A stretch of 32,742 nt of DNA from Eubacterium sp. (GTDB lineage: Bacteria; Bacillota; Clostridia; Lachnospirales; Lachnospiraceae). The translations under genes were made by a program, and so were the position numbers. This document shows, one piece after another, positions 1-7,159 of the stretch. The stretch spans positions 1-32,742 of the forward strand of contig JALENH010000026.1 of assembly GCA_022767895.1 (NCBI GenBank), in the 5' to 3' direction. The notes beneath the pieces are model-generated. The model did no database searches and was not told the origin of the DNA. It saw only the letters and a program-made list of their open reading frames with translations. Positions within the stretch are counted from its first letter, which is position 1. Every line of letters begins with the position of its first letter.

Positions 1-102
1 ATAGCTCTCGTCCACAACCCGCGACCCAATGCGGTATAAAAACAATATTTCTCCTTGTGAATATAGATGAAGTGATGCCATATTTCTTAATTTCCCCTGC
101 AT
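1..102 (-). CDS. Nudix family hydrolase, N-terminal fragment (runs off the window)
   Basis: Only the first 34 codons are inside the window; the gene continues beyond base 1. The reading ...MASLHLYSQGEILFLYRIG followed by SRVVDES resembles the opening beta strands of Nudix hydrolases of the 8-oxo-dGTP diphosphatase type, which cleave nucleoside diphosphate derivatives; the Nudix box itself lies outside. The ATG at 102 is preceded by AAAGGAG at 10-base spacing; a second ATG at codon 8 is an alternative start. A good promoter lies upstream (168-196). The family call is by resemblance of a short segment, so it is moderate. Confidence 0.6.
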   Translation of the reverse strand, partial: MQGKLRNMASLHLYSQGEILFLYRIGSRVVDESY

Positions 103-167
103 TTTGTATACTCTCCTTTTTTTATAGTAAGATTCGTTGCCCTTTCAAGAAATTTTAACCGATTTTC

Positions 168-196
168 AGTATAGCATAGCATGAAGTCAAATACAA
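168..196 (-). promoter_or_regulatory. Sigma-A promoter for the Nudix gene
   Basis: On the minus strand TTGTAT (196-191) and TATACT (173-168) are separated by exactly 17 bases. This gives a leader of about 60 nt before the ATG at 102. Confidence 0.55.
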
Positions 197-265
197 ATGA
201 CAGGCTCCTGACCTTTCCACACTCCACATAGGTACATTTAATCAATATATGTACTATATATATCA

Positions 266-294
266 TTGACAGGAGTATTTTTTCGCCTTATTAT
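266..294 (+). promoter_or_regulatory. Sigma-A promoter for the secreted esterase
   Basis: TTGACA (266-271), a 17-base spacer and TATTAT (289-294). The expected start of transcription near 301 leaves a leader of about 20 nt containing AAGGAGG at 309-315, followed by the ATG at 321. Confidence 0.75.
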
Positions 295-320
295 TAAAAA
301 AAATTTTAAGGAGGATACTC

Positions 321-2141
321 ATGTTTACACAGAGAAAAGGGAAATTCATGTGCTGCTTGTTGACATTGGGGTTGATATGCACAAGTATTGCAACACCGGT
401 CGATGCTGCGAGTAAAGCAAAATTGACAACCAAGAAACTGAACTTAAAGGTAGGACAGTCGAAAAAAATCAAAATTAAGGGGAAAAAGAAAAAAGCAAAA
501 TATACTTTTTCTTCTTCTTCCAAGAAAAAAGCTACTGTGACTAGCTCCGGAATGGTAAAAGCCAAGAAGGTTGGTAAAGTGGTAATTACCGTAAAAGAAA
601 AGTATAAGAAAAAGACGAGAAAGTTGGGTAAAGTGAGCGTTACAATTACAAAAAAACAGAGCACAAATAAATCAACAACTTCTCCCACAGCAAATTCAAC
701 CGCTACTACCACAGTAGCCCCAACAGCTACCGCCACGGCTACTGCCACGGCCACGGCTACTGCTACTGCTGCGGCTACTGCCACTGCCACTGCCACGGCT
801 ACTGCTACCGCCACGGCTACGGCATCACCGGAGCCTGAGCAGGATGACATCGTAGTGCCAGTTGGTTATCGCAACCAAATTTCAGCCAACGAAGGAACGG
901 TTCAAGATATCTCTTATGAATCTACCGCTATCGTTGAAGGGAAAACTGTCACAAGAAAAGCAAAAGTTGTGTTGCCAAAGGGATATACAACAGAGAAAAA
1001 ATATCCTGTCGTTTATATGATACATGGCATTTTCGGAAACGAGACTTCTCTTTATAGAGATAAAACCCAAAATGTAATTTGGAATGCAATTGCCAATGGC
1101 GATGCCAAAGACATGATTGTTGTTTTCCCAAATGCATGTGCAAACGAAGCCGGAAAGGGAGAGGGATATAATCTTGAGCACTATGCCGCATATGACAATT
1201 TCATCAACGATTTGTCTGAATGTCTGATGCCGTACATCAACGACAACTATTCTACTCTGACAGGACGTGAAAACACAGCGATCTGTGGTTTCTCCATGGG
1301 TGGACGTGTGAGCCTGCAGATTGGATTTACCAAACAGGAAGATTTCGGATACATAGGTGGTTTCTGCCCGGCATTTGGTATTTTTGAATATACGAACTAT
1401 GGCGTTACAGAGCCTGGTTTCTTCACAGAAGATACTTTCACGTTAAAACCGGAATACATGAACAACACGCTGGTACTAATCGCCGCAGGTCCAAAGGACG
1501 ACATTGTAAAAACTGAGCCAAAACGCTATGCAAATGCCTTGGAAAAGAATAAAGTTCCACATATTTATTATGAAACAATGGGTGGAGATTCTTCACAACG
1601 CGGCGGAGGTGGTCACGAACCTGCGGTATATCAACATGGTGTATACAATTTCTTGAAACGTGTTTTCAAAGACAACCTTGACATACCGACACCCGGTGAT
1701 GACGATGACAACACGGATACGGTTTCCCTTGATATGAGCAAGGCAGAGACTGCAATCAAGGATGGTGCAAATACTCAGGTCGTAGCGAACAGCGAGACGA
1801 ATTGCCTTGAATTATCACTCGCTCAGTTCCAGGGAGTTATTCTGAAGAATACCGCATCCAATCCAAGCAACTTCAAGAAGGTTACGATTACCTACAAGTC
1901 TGATTCAGCAATTAATACATATGTCTTTGATGCGGATCTGACAGATGGTATAGGTCATACTCCTTTAGGGCAACATCAAGTAGACTCGCTTCCCGCAACA
2001 GATTCCTTCCAGACAGTAACACTCGAAGCACAGGATGGATTTAGCGGTTCTTGCATAACAGCACTTAAGTTGGTTCACGTGGATTTTAACGATAGTAGTG
2101 CAAAACACATGGAAATTCAGTCGATCGTATTCTCGAAATAA
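321..2141 (+). CDS. Secreted CE1-like (feruloyl/acetyl) esterase with Lys-rich N-terminal module and C-terminal beta-sandwich
   Basis: A 606-aa extracellular alpha/beta hydrolase. Residues 1-30 form a signal peptide. Residues 31-115 are a Lys-rich Ig-like module, 135-168 a Thr-Ala repeat linker, and about 185-470 the esterase domain. The nucleophile elbow GFSMGG places Ser325; likely partners are Asp393 or Asp394 (GPKDD) and His432 (GGGGHEP). VYMIHGIFGN carries the oxyanion strand. This matches the esterase D/CE1 fold of feruloyl and acetylxylan esterases, which remove ester groups from arabinoxylan. After an Asp-rich linker, residues 475-606 form an unassigned module that may bind carbohydrate. 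There is no LPXTG or SLH anchor. The start is fixed by a strong ribosome site. The exact ester substrate cannot be read from sequence. Confidence 0.85.
   Translation: MFTQRKGKFMCCLLTLGLICTSIATPVDAASKAKLTTKKLNLKVGQSKKIKIKGKKKKAKYTFSSSSKKKATVTSSGMVKAKKVGKVVITVKEKYKKKTRKLGKVSVTITKKQSTNKSTTSPTANSTATTTVAPTATATATATATATATAAATATATATATATATATASPEPEQDDIVVPVGYRNQISANEGTVQDISYESTAIVEGKTVTRKAKVVLPKGYTTEKKYPVVYMIHGIFGNETSLYRDKTQNVIWNAIANGDAKDMIVVFPNACANEAGKGEGYNLEHYAAYDNFINDLSECLMPYINDNYSTLTGRENTAICGFSMGGRVSLQIGFTKQEDFGYIGGFCPAFGIFEYTNYGVTEPGFFTEDTFTLKPEYMNNTLVLIAAGPKDDIVKTEPKRYANALEKNKVPHIYYETMGGDSSQRGGGGHEPAVYQHGVYNFLKRVFKDNLDIPTPGDDDDNTDTVSLDMSKAETAIKDGANTQVVANSETNCLELSLAQFQGVILKNTASNPSNFKKVTITYKSDSAINTYVFDADLTDGIGHTPLGQHQVDSLPATDSFQTVTLEAQDGFSGSCITALKLVHVDFNDSSAKHMEIQSIVFSK
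723..824 (+). repeat. Thr-Ala dipeptide-coding low-complexity tract
   Basis: About 100 bases of alternating Thr and Ala codons (ACx GCx) encode residues 135-168 of the esterase, broken once by Ala-Ala-Ala. Hexamers such as GCTACT, GCCACT and GCCACG recur in different orders, which points to expansion by slippage or unequal exchange. It acts as an extended linker between the cationic module and the catalytic domain and is a plausible glycosylation tract. Confidence 0.9.
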
Positions 2142-2170
2142 GTAAATTATCTATAATACACTTAGAGCAA

Positions 2171-2207
2171 TCCGCCCCTTTGTAGATGATGCAAAGGGGC
2201 GGATTTT
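2171..2207 (+). terminator. Rho-independent terminator after the esterase gene
   Basis: A perfect 12-bp stem, TCCGCCCCTTTG (2171-2182) with CAAAGGGGCGGA (2192-2203), a 9-nt loop, then TTTT. It separates the esterase from the nucleoside hydrolase. Confidence 0.85.
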
Positions 2208-2224
2208 AAACGGAGGTTTTACAG

Positions 2225-3106
2225 ATGTCATTTTTCTACAAGATTCCAGATTACAAAAAGGTGCGTGTTATTATTGATACAGATGCTGCCTGCGAGGCAG
2301 ATGACCCCTATGCAATTGCCCACGCATTGATGTGCCAAAAGTTTATCGTAAAGGGAATTTTGGCAGAACATTTTGATTGCGAGGGAAGCACCCAGAGAAG
2401 CTATGATGAGATTTGTACGATTCTTGATGCAATGAATCTGTCTGTTCCTGTTTTCATGGGTGCAGAGACAAAGCTGGCGGACAACACCATGGCAGAACTT
2501 TCCCCTGCATCGGCCTTTCTAGTGAAAGAGGCTCTGCGGGAAGAGGACAAGCCACTTTATGTTTTATGTATCGGTGCCATCACCAATGTTGCCGCTGCCA
2601 TTCAAGCCTGTCCGGATATTACTTCCCGTATGACAGTGGTTTGGATTGGTGGACAAAGTTACGATGGCCCCGTTGCCGACGACCGTGAATATAATGCGGG
2701 CAATGATGTTGATGCCATCAATCTGGTTTTGGATAGTGGCGTGGATTTCTGGCAGATTCCCAGAGATGTATACAGCAGCATGAGAATCAGCCTTGCTGAG
2801 ATTCAGACCCGCATAGCTCCCCATGGCAGAATCGGCAGACATTTGTTTGAAAATATGGTTGCCTACAACCAGTCCGAGCATGCCGGATGGACTGCCGGAG
2901 AGAGCTGGACATTGGGAGATTCTCCCGCCGTTGGTGTAGTTCTTGATCCTGATTGCGGCAAATACCGCATAGCAGAGGCACCAATTGTGAACCCGGACAC
3001 CACTTATCGTTTTGAAAAAGGCCGCCACAGAATCCGGGTGTATACCTCCATTGATTCACGTTTTATACTGGAGGATTTGATTGCCAGACTTGAACTTCTT
3101 TTTTAA
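2225..3106 (+). CDS. Inosine/uridine-preferring nucleoside hydrolase family protein
   Basis: A 293-aa cytoplasmic protein of the IUNH fold, which hydrolyses the N-glycosidic bond of ribonucleosides using a bound Ca2+. The N-terminal metal cluster is visible as IIDTDAACEADDP (Asp18, Asp20, Asp26, Asp27), although the spacing residues differ from the usual DTDxGxDD. CIGAITNVAAAI matches the conserved G-x-x-TN-A segment, and EYNAGNDVDA the substrate-loop strand. Near the C terminus LGDSPAVG keeps the final metal Asp but lacks the His of the usual HDPLA motif, so substrate range may differ. GGAGG lies 9 bases before the ATG. No signal peptide. The next gene starts 25 bases downstream, probably in one transcript. 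Confidence 0.85.
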   Translation: MSFFYKIPDYKKVRVIIDTDAACEADDPYAIAHALMCQKFIVKGILAEHFDCEGSTQRSYDEICTILDAMNLSVPVFMGAETKLADNTMAELSPASAFLVKEALREEDKPLYVLCIGAITNVAAAIQACPDITSRMTVVWIGGQSYDGPVADDREYNAGNDVDAINLVLDSGVDFWQIPRDVYSSMRISLAEIQTRIAPHGRIGRHLFENMVAYNQSEHAGWTAGESWTLGDSPAVGVVLDPDCGKYRIAEAPIVNPDTTYRFEKGRHRIRVYTSIDSRFILEDLIARLELLF

Positions 3107-3131
3107 TCGATTACACAAGGAGGAAATTTTT

Positions 3132-3482
3132 ATGTTATTTGTACAATACGCAAAATGCAGTACCTGCAAACGGGCGAAGAACTGGTTGGATGAACACGGA
3201 ATCGTTTACACAGACCGCCCCATCAAAGAAGAAAACCCCACCGTTTTGGAATTGAGGGAATGGCACAAAAAGAGCGGACTTCCCCTGAAGCGTTTCTTCA
3301 ACACCAGCGGGATGCTTTACCGGGAGATGGCATTGAAGGACAAACTCCCCACCATGAGCGAGGAGGAACAGTTGGAACTACTGGCTTCCGATGGCATGCT
3401 GGTGAAACGTCCTTTGCTGATTACAGAAAGTCATGTACTGGTGGGATTCCGGGAAAAGGAATGGGAGGAGACACTTTTGTGA
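3132..3482 (+). CDS. ArsC/Spx/MgsR family thioredoxin-fold protein
   Basis: A 116-aa protein starting MLFVQYAKCSTCKRAKNWL with a CxxC redox pair at Cys9/Cys12, then the ArsC-family signatures GLPLKRFFNTSG and KRPLLI. The family includes arsenate reductase, YffB and the RNA-polymerase-binding regulators Spx and MgsR; length and CxxC cannot separate these roles. I chose the ATG at 3132 rather than an in-frame ATG at 3081 because AAGGAGG sits 8 bases before 3132 and the earlier start would overlap the nucleoside hydrolase. A terminator follows at 3495. Confidence 0.85.
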   Translation: MLFVQYAKCSTCKRAKNWLDEHGIVYTDRPIKEENPTVLELREWHKKSGLPLKRFFNTSGMLYREMALKDKLPTMSEEEQLELLASDGMLVKRPLLITESHVLVGFREKEWEETLL

Positions 3483-3494
3483 TTTTCTTCTAAA

Positions 3495-3529
3495 AAGCGG
3501 CGGCTGAAAAGTACGTCGCTTATTTTTTT
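3495..3529 (+). terminator. Rho-independent terminator after the ArsC-like gene
   Basis: Stem AAGCGGCG (3495-3502) with CGTCGCTT (3514-3521), eight pairs including one G-T wobble, followed by seven T at 3523-3529. Confidence 0.75.
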
Positions 3530-3621
3530 ATAAATTTTTATAAAAATCGCACATTTAGGGATTCTATTTCGTTTATTCTATGAGAGCTCTTTGAAAAACA
3601 ATGTACGAATGGGAGGTAACG

Positions 3622-4146
3622 ATGCAAAAAGAGAACTATGAAAAGGCCGTCTCGAATTATGCGGAAGATATTTATCGGATGGCATTCAGTATGGTCCAGG
3701 CAAAAGAAGATGCAGAAGATATACTTCAAAACGTTTTTATGAAATTGCTTATGCATCAGAAAGAATTTCATGACAGCGATCATCTTCGCAGATGGTTGAT
3801 TCGTGTTGCTATCAATGAGTGCAATAGTTTATGGACTTCTTCATGGAGAAAAAGGGTGGAGTTGAAAGAATTTTCCGAACGGGATATGGCAGGAAATGAA
3901 TCCTTTTACAACTCGGAATACGAAGATTTGTATACCGCTATGCGCACGCTGCCACCTAAGCTGCGTATTGTTATTCATTTGTTTTATTATGAGGAATATT
4001 CAACAAGAGAAATTGCTTCTTTGTTGCATATTCTCGAGGCAACCGTTCGTACCAGATTATCGCGGGCACGTAAACTTTTGAAAATTCAATTGGATGATCA
4101 GACGAAAGAAAGGAGAGCCGTCAATGAGCAAAATAAACGATTATAA
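3622..4146 (+). CDS. ECF-type RNA polymerase sigma factor
   Basis: A 174-aa sigma-70 family factor with only regions 2 and 4. Region 2 spans residues 5-75 with the core-binding segment EDAEDILQNVFMKLL and the motif HLRRWLIRVAINECN. Region 4 spans about 105-160 with YYEEYSTREIASLLHILEAT and RTRLSRARKLL, the -35 recognition helix-turn-helix. The start at 3622 is preferred over an ATG at 3601 because GGGAGG lies 6 bases upstream. Its last 23 bases overlap the start of the membrane regulator gene, so the two are translationally coupled, the usual arrangement of an ECF factor and its anti-sigma partner. I could not identify an autoregulated ECF promoter in 3530-3621. Confidence 0.9.
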   Translation: MQKENYEKAVSNYAEDIYRMAFSMVQAKEDAEDILQNVFMKLLMHQKEFHDSDHLRRWLIRVAINECNSLWTSSWRKRVELKEFSERDMAGNESFYNSEYEDLYTAMRTLPPKLRIVIHLFYYEEYSTREIASLLHILEATVRTRLSRARKLLKIQLDDQTKERRAVNEQNKRL

Positions 4147-5950
4147 GCAGATGATGAATGAGATTCCGTTACCAGACGGGAGCTATACAAAACTAATGGA
4201 TTTACCAAATGATAATAAAAGAAAACAGAGCTACCGTTTCCAGCAAAGAAAGGCTGCCTGGCGATTTGCAGCCGCCTGTCTGGCGCTGACACTTATGTGT
4301 GGGGGAACAGCCTACGCGGCCTTTCATTACTTAAGCAGCAGCCAGGTTGCGGAGCACATGGAAAATGATTCGCTGAAAGAATTATTTGCAAGCAACAAAT
4401 CTGTAAAGGTTAATGAGACACAGAAATTTGAGGATTATGAGGTTACGTATCTTGGGATGGCCGCCACAACTGACATACAAGAGTATGGCCTGCAGGGAGA
4501 TTTTGAAAGCGATATGATGTATTCTGTTTTGGCCGTGAAAAGGACGAATGGAACCGCTATGGAGTTGTCCTCCCGGGCTGGCAAAAATGGGATTGATTTC
4601 TATGTTACACCAATTATAAAGGAAACCAATCCCGTGAACGTGAATGCTCATACCATGAATGGTTCCACAGTGAAAATGGTGAAAAATGGTGTCCTGTATA
4701 TCCTCTATGGTCAGGAATCTCTTGGGAAATTTGCTGACACCGGTGTCTATCTGGCTGTTATGAATGGCAACGGCTACAACGAGAATGCCTACACGAGCAA
4801 GGCGCAGGGCGAGTTCACACGGAACCCCGATTACAAAGGCGTCAATGCCTTGTTTGAAATGCCTCTGGACCACAACCTCGCCAATCACGATGAGGCTAGG
4901 CGCCTTCTGGATTTTTGGTCCGGGAAGACTGGGGATGGAGTAGAAAAGTCAAAAATAGAGTTATCGAATTGCTGGAATAATTGGTCCGACTCCCATACGG
5001 AGGAAATGTTTGCGGCCTTTGGCAATCAGGTATGTGTAAGAAAGAATAATGGCAATGACCTTGTTCTGGATTTTTACCTTGCCAGTGGCAACAAACTGGG
5101 AAATTCTGTGCAGCTTTCGATGTCCGGCAGATTTATTCGGACTTACAGCACCGGACAATATGTGGTTGCCATGACAGAACATGAGGAAAAAAGGCATTTT
5201 GCGGTAATCAATAACAATCATGAAGTTATTGCCGACCGCGTATTTGAGAAAAAGATGGAATTTTCAGATATTTTCCTAATTGCTCCCGAACAGGAAAAAA
5301 TCATTTTTTCCAAGGAGAGCGAAGATAAAAAGGGATGGTATTTTGAAATCAGCAGCTGCAATTACGATGGCAGCCAATGCGAGTCTCTTTATAAAGTCTA
5401 CACGGATGCAAAAGAAACGATCGGGAAGTTTGAAAGTGTCAGCGGTGCGAAACTATCGAAAGATGGAAAAAAGATTTTCTTTGTGGGCGAATATTTTGAA
5501 TCAAGAGAGTCCGGAAGCAGTTCTAAGCATGGCGCAGGTGCCATTGACCTTTTGACCGGAAAGGTGACATTTATCCACGGTGGAAATGATAGTCTGGCTG
5601 ACACATTGGAAAATGAAGGGATTTACATCAGTAATTCCGGTGACAATTCGGATGTGGTATTTATGAATGCCGAAGGAGAGTGCAGAAGTATTCAACTGGA
5701 AACAGCGTCCGAACTTCCCTATGTGTATGTCTCCGAAGATGGCAGGATGATTTATACTGTCGCAGAAAAACCGGCAGGGAAAAATCGCTTGAGCCACGTG
5801 GTGAAATGCTATCGTGTTTCGGACAATAAGGTTCTGTGGCGTACCGAACTGGATTCGGCATATGCTGTGAGGAGCCTGATTCACAATGGAACGTTACTTG
5901 TTCTTTGCGCCAATACGGATACCGACCAATGCGTTATGATGAGTAAATAA
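4124..5950 (+). CDS. Membrane-anchored DUF4179-type putative anti-sigma factor with large extracytoplasmic domain
   Basis: A 608-aa protein with a 44-residue cytoplasmic N terminus, one membrane helix (about 45-68, FAAACLALTLMCGGTAYAAF), and a long outer region. Residues 70-250 resemble the DUF4179 domain common beside clostridial ECF sigma genes (short LKELFAS..V..., VTYLGM, then a long beta-rich part). Residues 280-608 contain repeated strands such as YVYVSEDGRMIYTVAEK that suggest a beta-propeller-like sensor. I infer that the N terminus holds the upstream sigma factor at the membrane until an envelope signal arrives; no zinc anti-sigma motif is visible. AAAGGAGAG precedes the ATG at 4124; the alternative ATG at 4094 lacks such a site. 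Confidence 0.75.
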   Translation: MSKINDYKQMMNEIPLPDGSYTKLMDLPNDNKRKQSYRFQQRKAAWRFAAACLALTLMCGGTAYAAFHYLSSSQVAEHMENDSLKELFASNKSVKVNETQKFEDYEVTYLGMAATTDIQEYGLQGDFESDMMYSVLAVKRTNGTAMELSSRAGKNGIDFYVTPIIKETNPVNVNAHTMNGSTVKMVKNGVLYILYGQESLGKFADTGVYLAVMNGNGYNENAYTSKAQGEFTRNPDYKGVNALFEMPLDHNLANHDEARRLLDFWSGKTGDGVEKSKIELSNCWNNWSDSHTEEMFAAFGNQVCVRKNNGNDLVLDFYLASGNKLGNSVQLSMSGRFIRTYSTGQYVVAMTEHEEKRHFAVINNNHEVIADRVFEKKMEFSDIFLIAPEQEKIIFSKESEDKKGWYFEISSCNYDGSQCESLYKVYTDAKETIGKFESVSGAKLSKDGKKIFFVGEYFESRESGSSSKHGAGAIDLLTGKVTFIHGGNDSLADTLENEGIYISNSGDNSDVVFMNAEGECRSIQLETASELPYVYVSEDGRMIYTVAEKPAGKNRLSHVVKCYRVSDNKVLWRTELDSAYAVRSLIHNGTLLVLCANTDTDQCVMMSK

Positions 5951-5958
5951 CGTCCAAA

Positions 5959-6006
5959 AAGAATTCCAATTGCCCCGAAAGAGGTGATTGGAATTCTTCT
6001 TTTTCG
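5959..6006. terminator. Bidirectional terminator between convergent units
   Basis: A perfect 12-bp stem AAGAATTCCAAT (5959-5970) with ATTGGAATTCTT (5987-5998). T-rich runs follow on the plus strand (5999-6004) and on the minus strand (5 T opposite 5956-5960), so it can serve both the regulator gene and the ABC relic. Confidence 0.75.
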
Positions 6007-6007
6007 T

Positions 6008-6254
6008 CTAGAACTCTTTTTTCTCCATAATGTGACAGCTGACCGCACAGGAAAGAACGACTACCGCCAGTGCAGTCCCAAAACTGAGCATTTCCACCAT
6101 CCAGATGTATAAGGTCGAGAATTGCCTTGAATGTCGTGGTTTTACCGGCCCCGTTCTGCCCTACCAGTCCGGTAATACAGCTGGGTTTTACTTCCATAGA
6201 GCACTCCAGGGCAAAATCATTATATTTTTTGATTATGTGATTGATTTTCAGCAT
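6008..6254 (-). pseudogene. ABC exporter relic: ATPase N terminus joined to permease C terminus by internal deletion
   Basis: From the ATG at 6254 (GGAGG upstream) the frame encodes a normal ABC ATPase start, with LTGLVGQNGAGKTTT-like Walker A, up to about FKAILDLIHLDGG near residue 50. Homology then ends. From about 6120 a different minus frame reads ...LYIWMVEMLSFGTALAVVVL and ends SCHIMEKKEF-stop at 6008, a hydrophobic helix and Lys/Glu tail typical of ABC-2 permease C termini. The ATPase remainder, including Walker B and signature motif, and most of the permease are gone, implying one deletion of well over 1 kb. The order GntR-ATPase-permease is the standard YtrA-type operon. The exact junction is within about 6100-6125. 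Confidence 0.8.
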
Positions 6255-6274
6255 ATTTCCTCCATTCCAGGCGA

Positions 6275-6646
6275 TTATTCCCTCATGAGTATTTCAAACA
6301 GGTTGCGGATTTCCTGTTCTGTCAGACCACAGCGCCGGCCCTTGGCTATCGCCTGCTCCAAATCTTTCTCTACTTCCTTCTGCTGTTCTTCCTTCATCCG
6401 CTCCTGGTTGGCAGCAGCAACAAAGGTTCCCTTGCCATGGACTGTCACGGTGAACCCTTCTTCCTCCAGATGGTCGTAGGCTTTCTTCACAGTGAGAACA
6501 CTGATTTTCAGTTCTTTCGCCAATCCTCTCACGGAAGGAAGCATCGTATCCTCCGTTAATTCACCGCTTATAACAGCAGCTTTGATTTGATCCATAATTT
6601 GCTCATAAATCGGCACCATGGATGTGTTGTTCACGATAATATGCAT
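6275..6646 (-). CDS. GntR family transcriptional regulator, YtrA subfamily
   Basis: A 123-aa DNA-binding protein. Residues 4-72 are the GntR winged helix with YEQIMDQIKAAVISGEL, LPSVRGLAKELKISVLTVKK and the wing EGFTVTVHGKGTFVA. The short helical tail of about 45 residues is typical of the YtrA subfamily, which represses adjacent ABC exporter operons. The ATG at 6646 is chosen because GGGGGAT lies 6 bases before it; a farther ATG at 6667 lacks a site. The ABC relic begins 20 bases downstream. The regulator appears intact although its target exporter is destroyed, and the promoter carries a dense operator cluster. Confidence 0.9.
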   Translation of the reverse strand: MHIIVNNTSMVPIYEQIMDQIKAAVISGELTEDTMLPSVRGLAKELKISVLTVKKAYDHLEEEGFTVTVHGKGTFVAAANQERMKEEQQKEVEKDLEQAIAKGRRCGLTEQEIRNLFEILMRE

Positions 6647-6702
6647 ATTTATCCCCCATGTTTCCATTGGTTTATTTCAGAGTACGCGCTCTCTTTATGT
6701 AT

Positions 6703-6749
6703 AACAGTATATAACAGTATTGAACTGTTGTCAACTGTTTTATACTGTT
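6703..6749 (-). promoter_or_regulatory. Promoter and phased operator array of the GntR/ABC unit
   Basis: On the minus strand TTGACA (6734-6729) and TATACT (6711-6706) are 17 bases apart, an almost perfect sigma-A promoter. Over it lie five copies of the hexamer ACTGTT or its complement AACAGT, at 6703, 6713 (AACAGT) and 6724, 6734, 6744 (ACTGTT). The spacing of 10 to 11 bases places them on one face of the helix. A degenerate sixth (GCTGTT) is at 6765. GntR autoregulation is inferred. Confidence 0.8.
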
Positions 6750-6810
6750 ATATACCAAATTTGTGCTGTTATCTTTCCGGACGGGATATGAGGCTAGAAA
6801 TTAGGTCGAT

Positions 6811-7104
6811 TTACGGTTGCAATTTGGACTATTCTTGAATTAGTACGTTAACTTGACTTTGCTCTTTGGTTGGGGTTACGGCTGAATTAGGAAAAATGGT
6901 GATTTCGTCCGTAAAATTCTCCTGTTTGCTGAGGGGGCATTACGGACTAAAAGATGAAAGTTACGAAACAGGCCTAAAACCTGCTGGATTTTGAGACTTG
7001 GTTACGGACTTATCCCGCATAATTACGAATAAGGAACGTAACTTTGTCGAAACTATGCCGATTTATTACGTTCCTTATTGCAAATTTGAGTATTTAGTAC
7101 GTAA
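6811..7104. repeat. Noncoding tract with ten TTACG/CGTAA motifs and a 14-bp inverted repeat
   Basis: The 400 bases between the GntR operator and the DUF2935 gene contain no convincing gene. TTACG occurs at 6811, 6876, 6940, 6961, 7002, 7023 and 7066, and its complement at 6910, 7037 and 7100. The octamer TTACGGAC appears three times (6907 inverted, 6940, 7002). The arms AATAAGGAACGTAA (7028-7041) and TTACGTTCCTTATT (7066-7079) are perfect complements with a 24-nt loop. About one such pentamer would be expected by chance in this length. Function unknown. Confidence 0.7.
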
Positions 7105-7159
7105 CCAGGTCTAAAAAGGTAGCCAATGACTCCCCCTTTGCCAGCGGCATAATTCCATA

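Noticed and set aside
263-850. Minus-strand ORF of 195 aa, Ala-Val repeats then hydrophobic
   Set aside because: It is the complement of the Thr-Ala linker and Lys-rich module of the esterase; AAA and AAG codons read backwards give Phe and Leu. No ribosome site.
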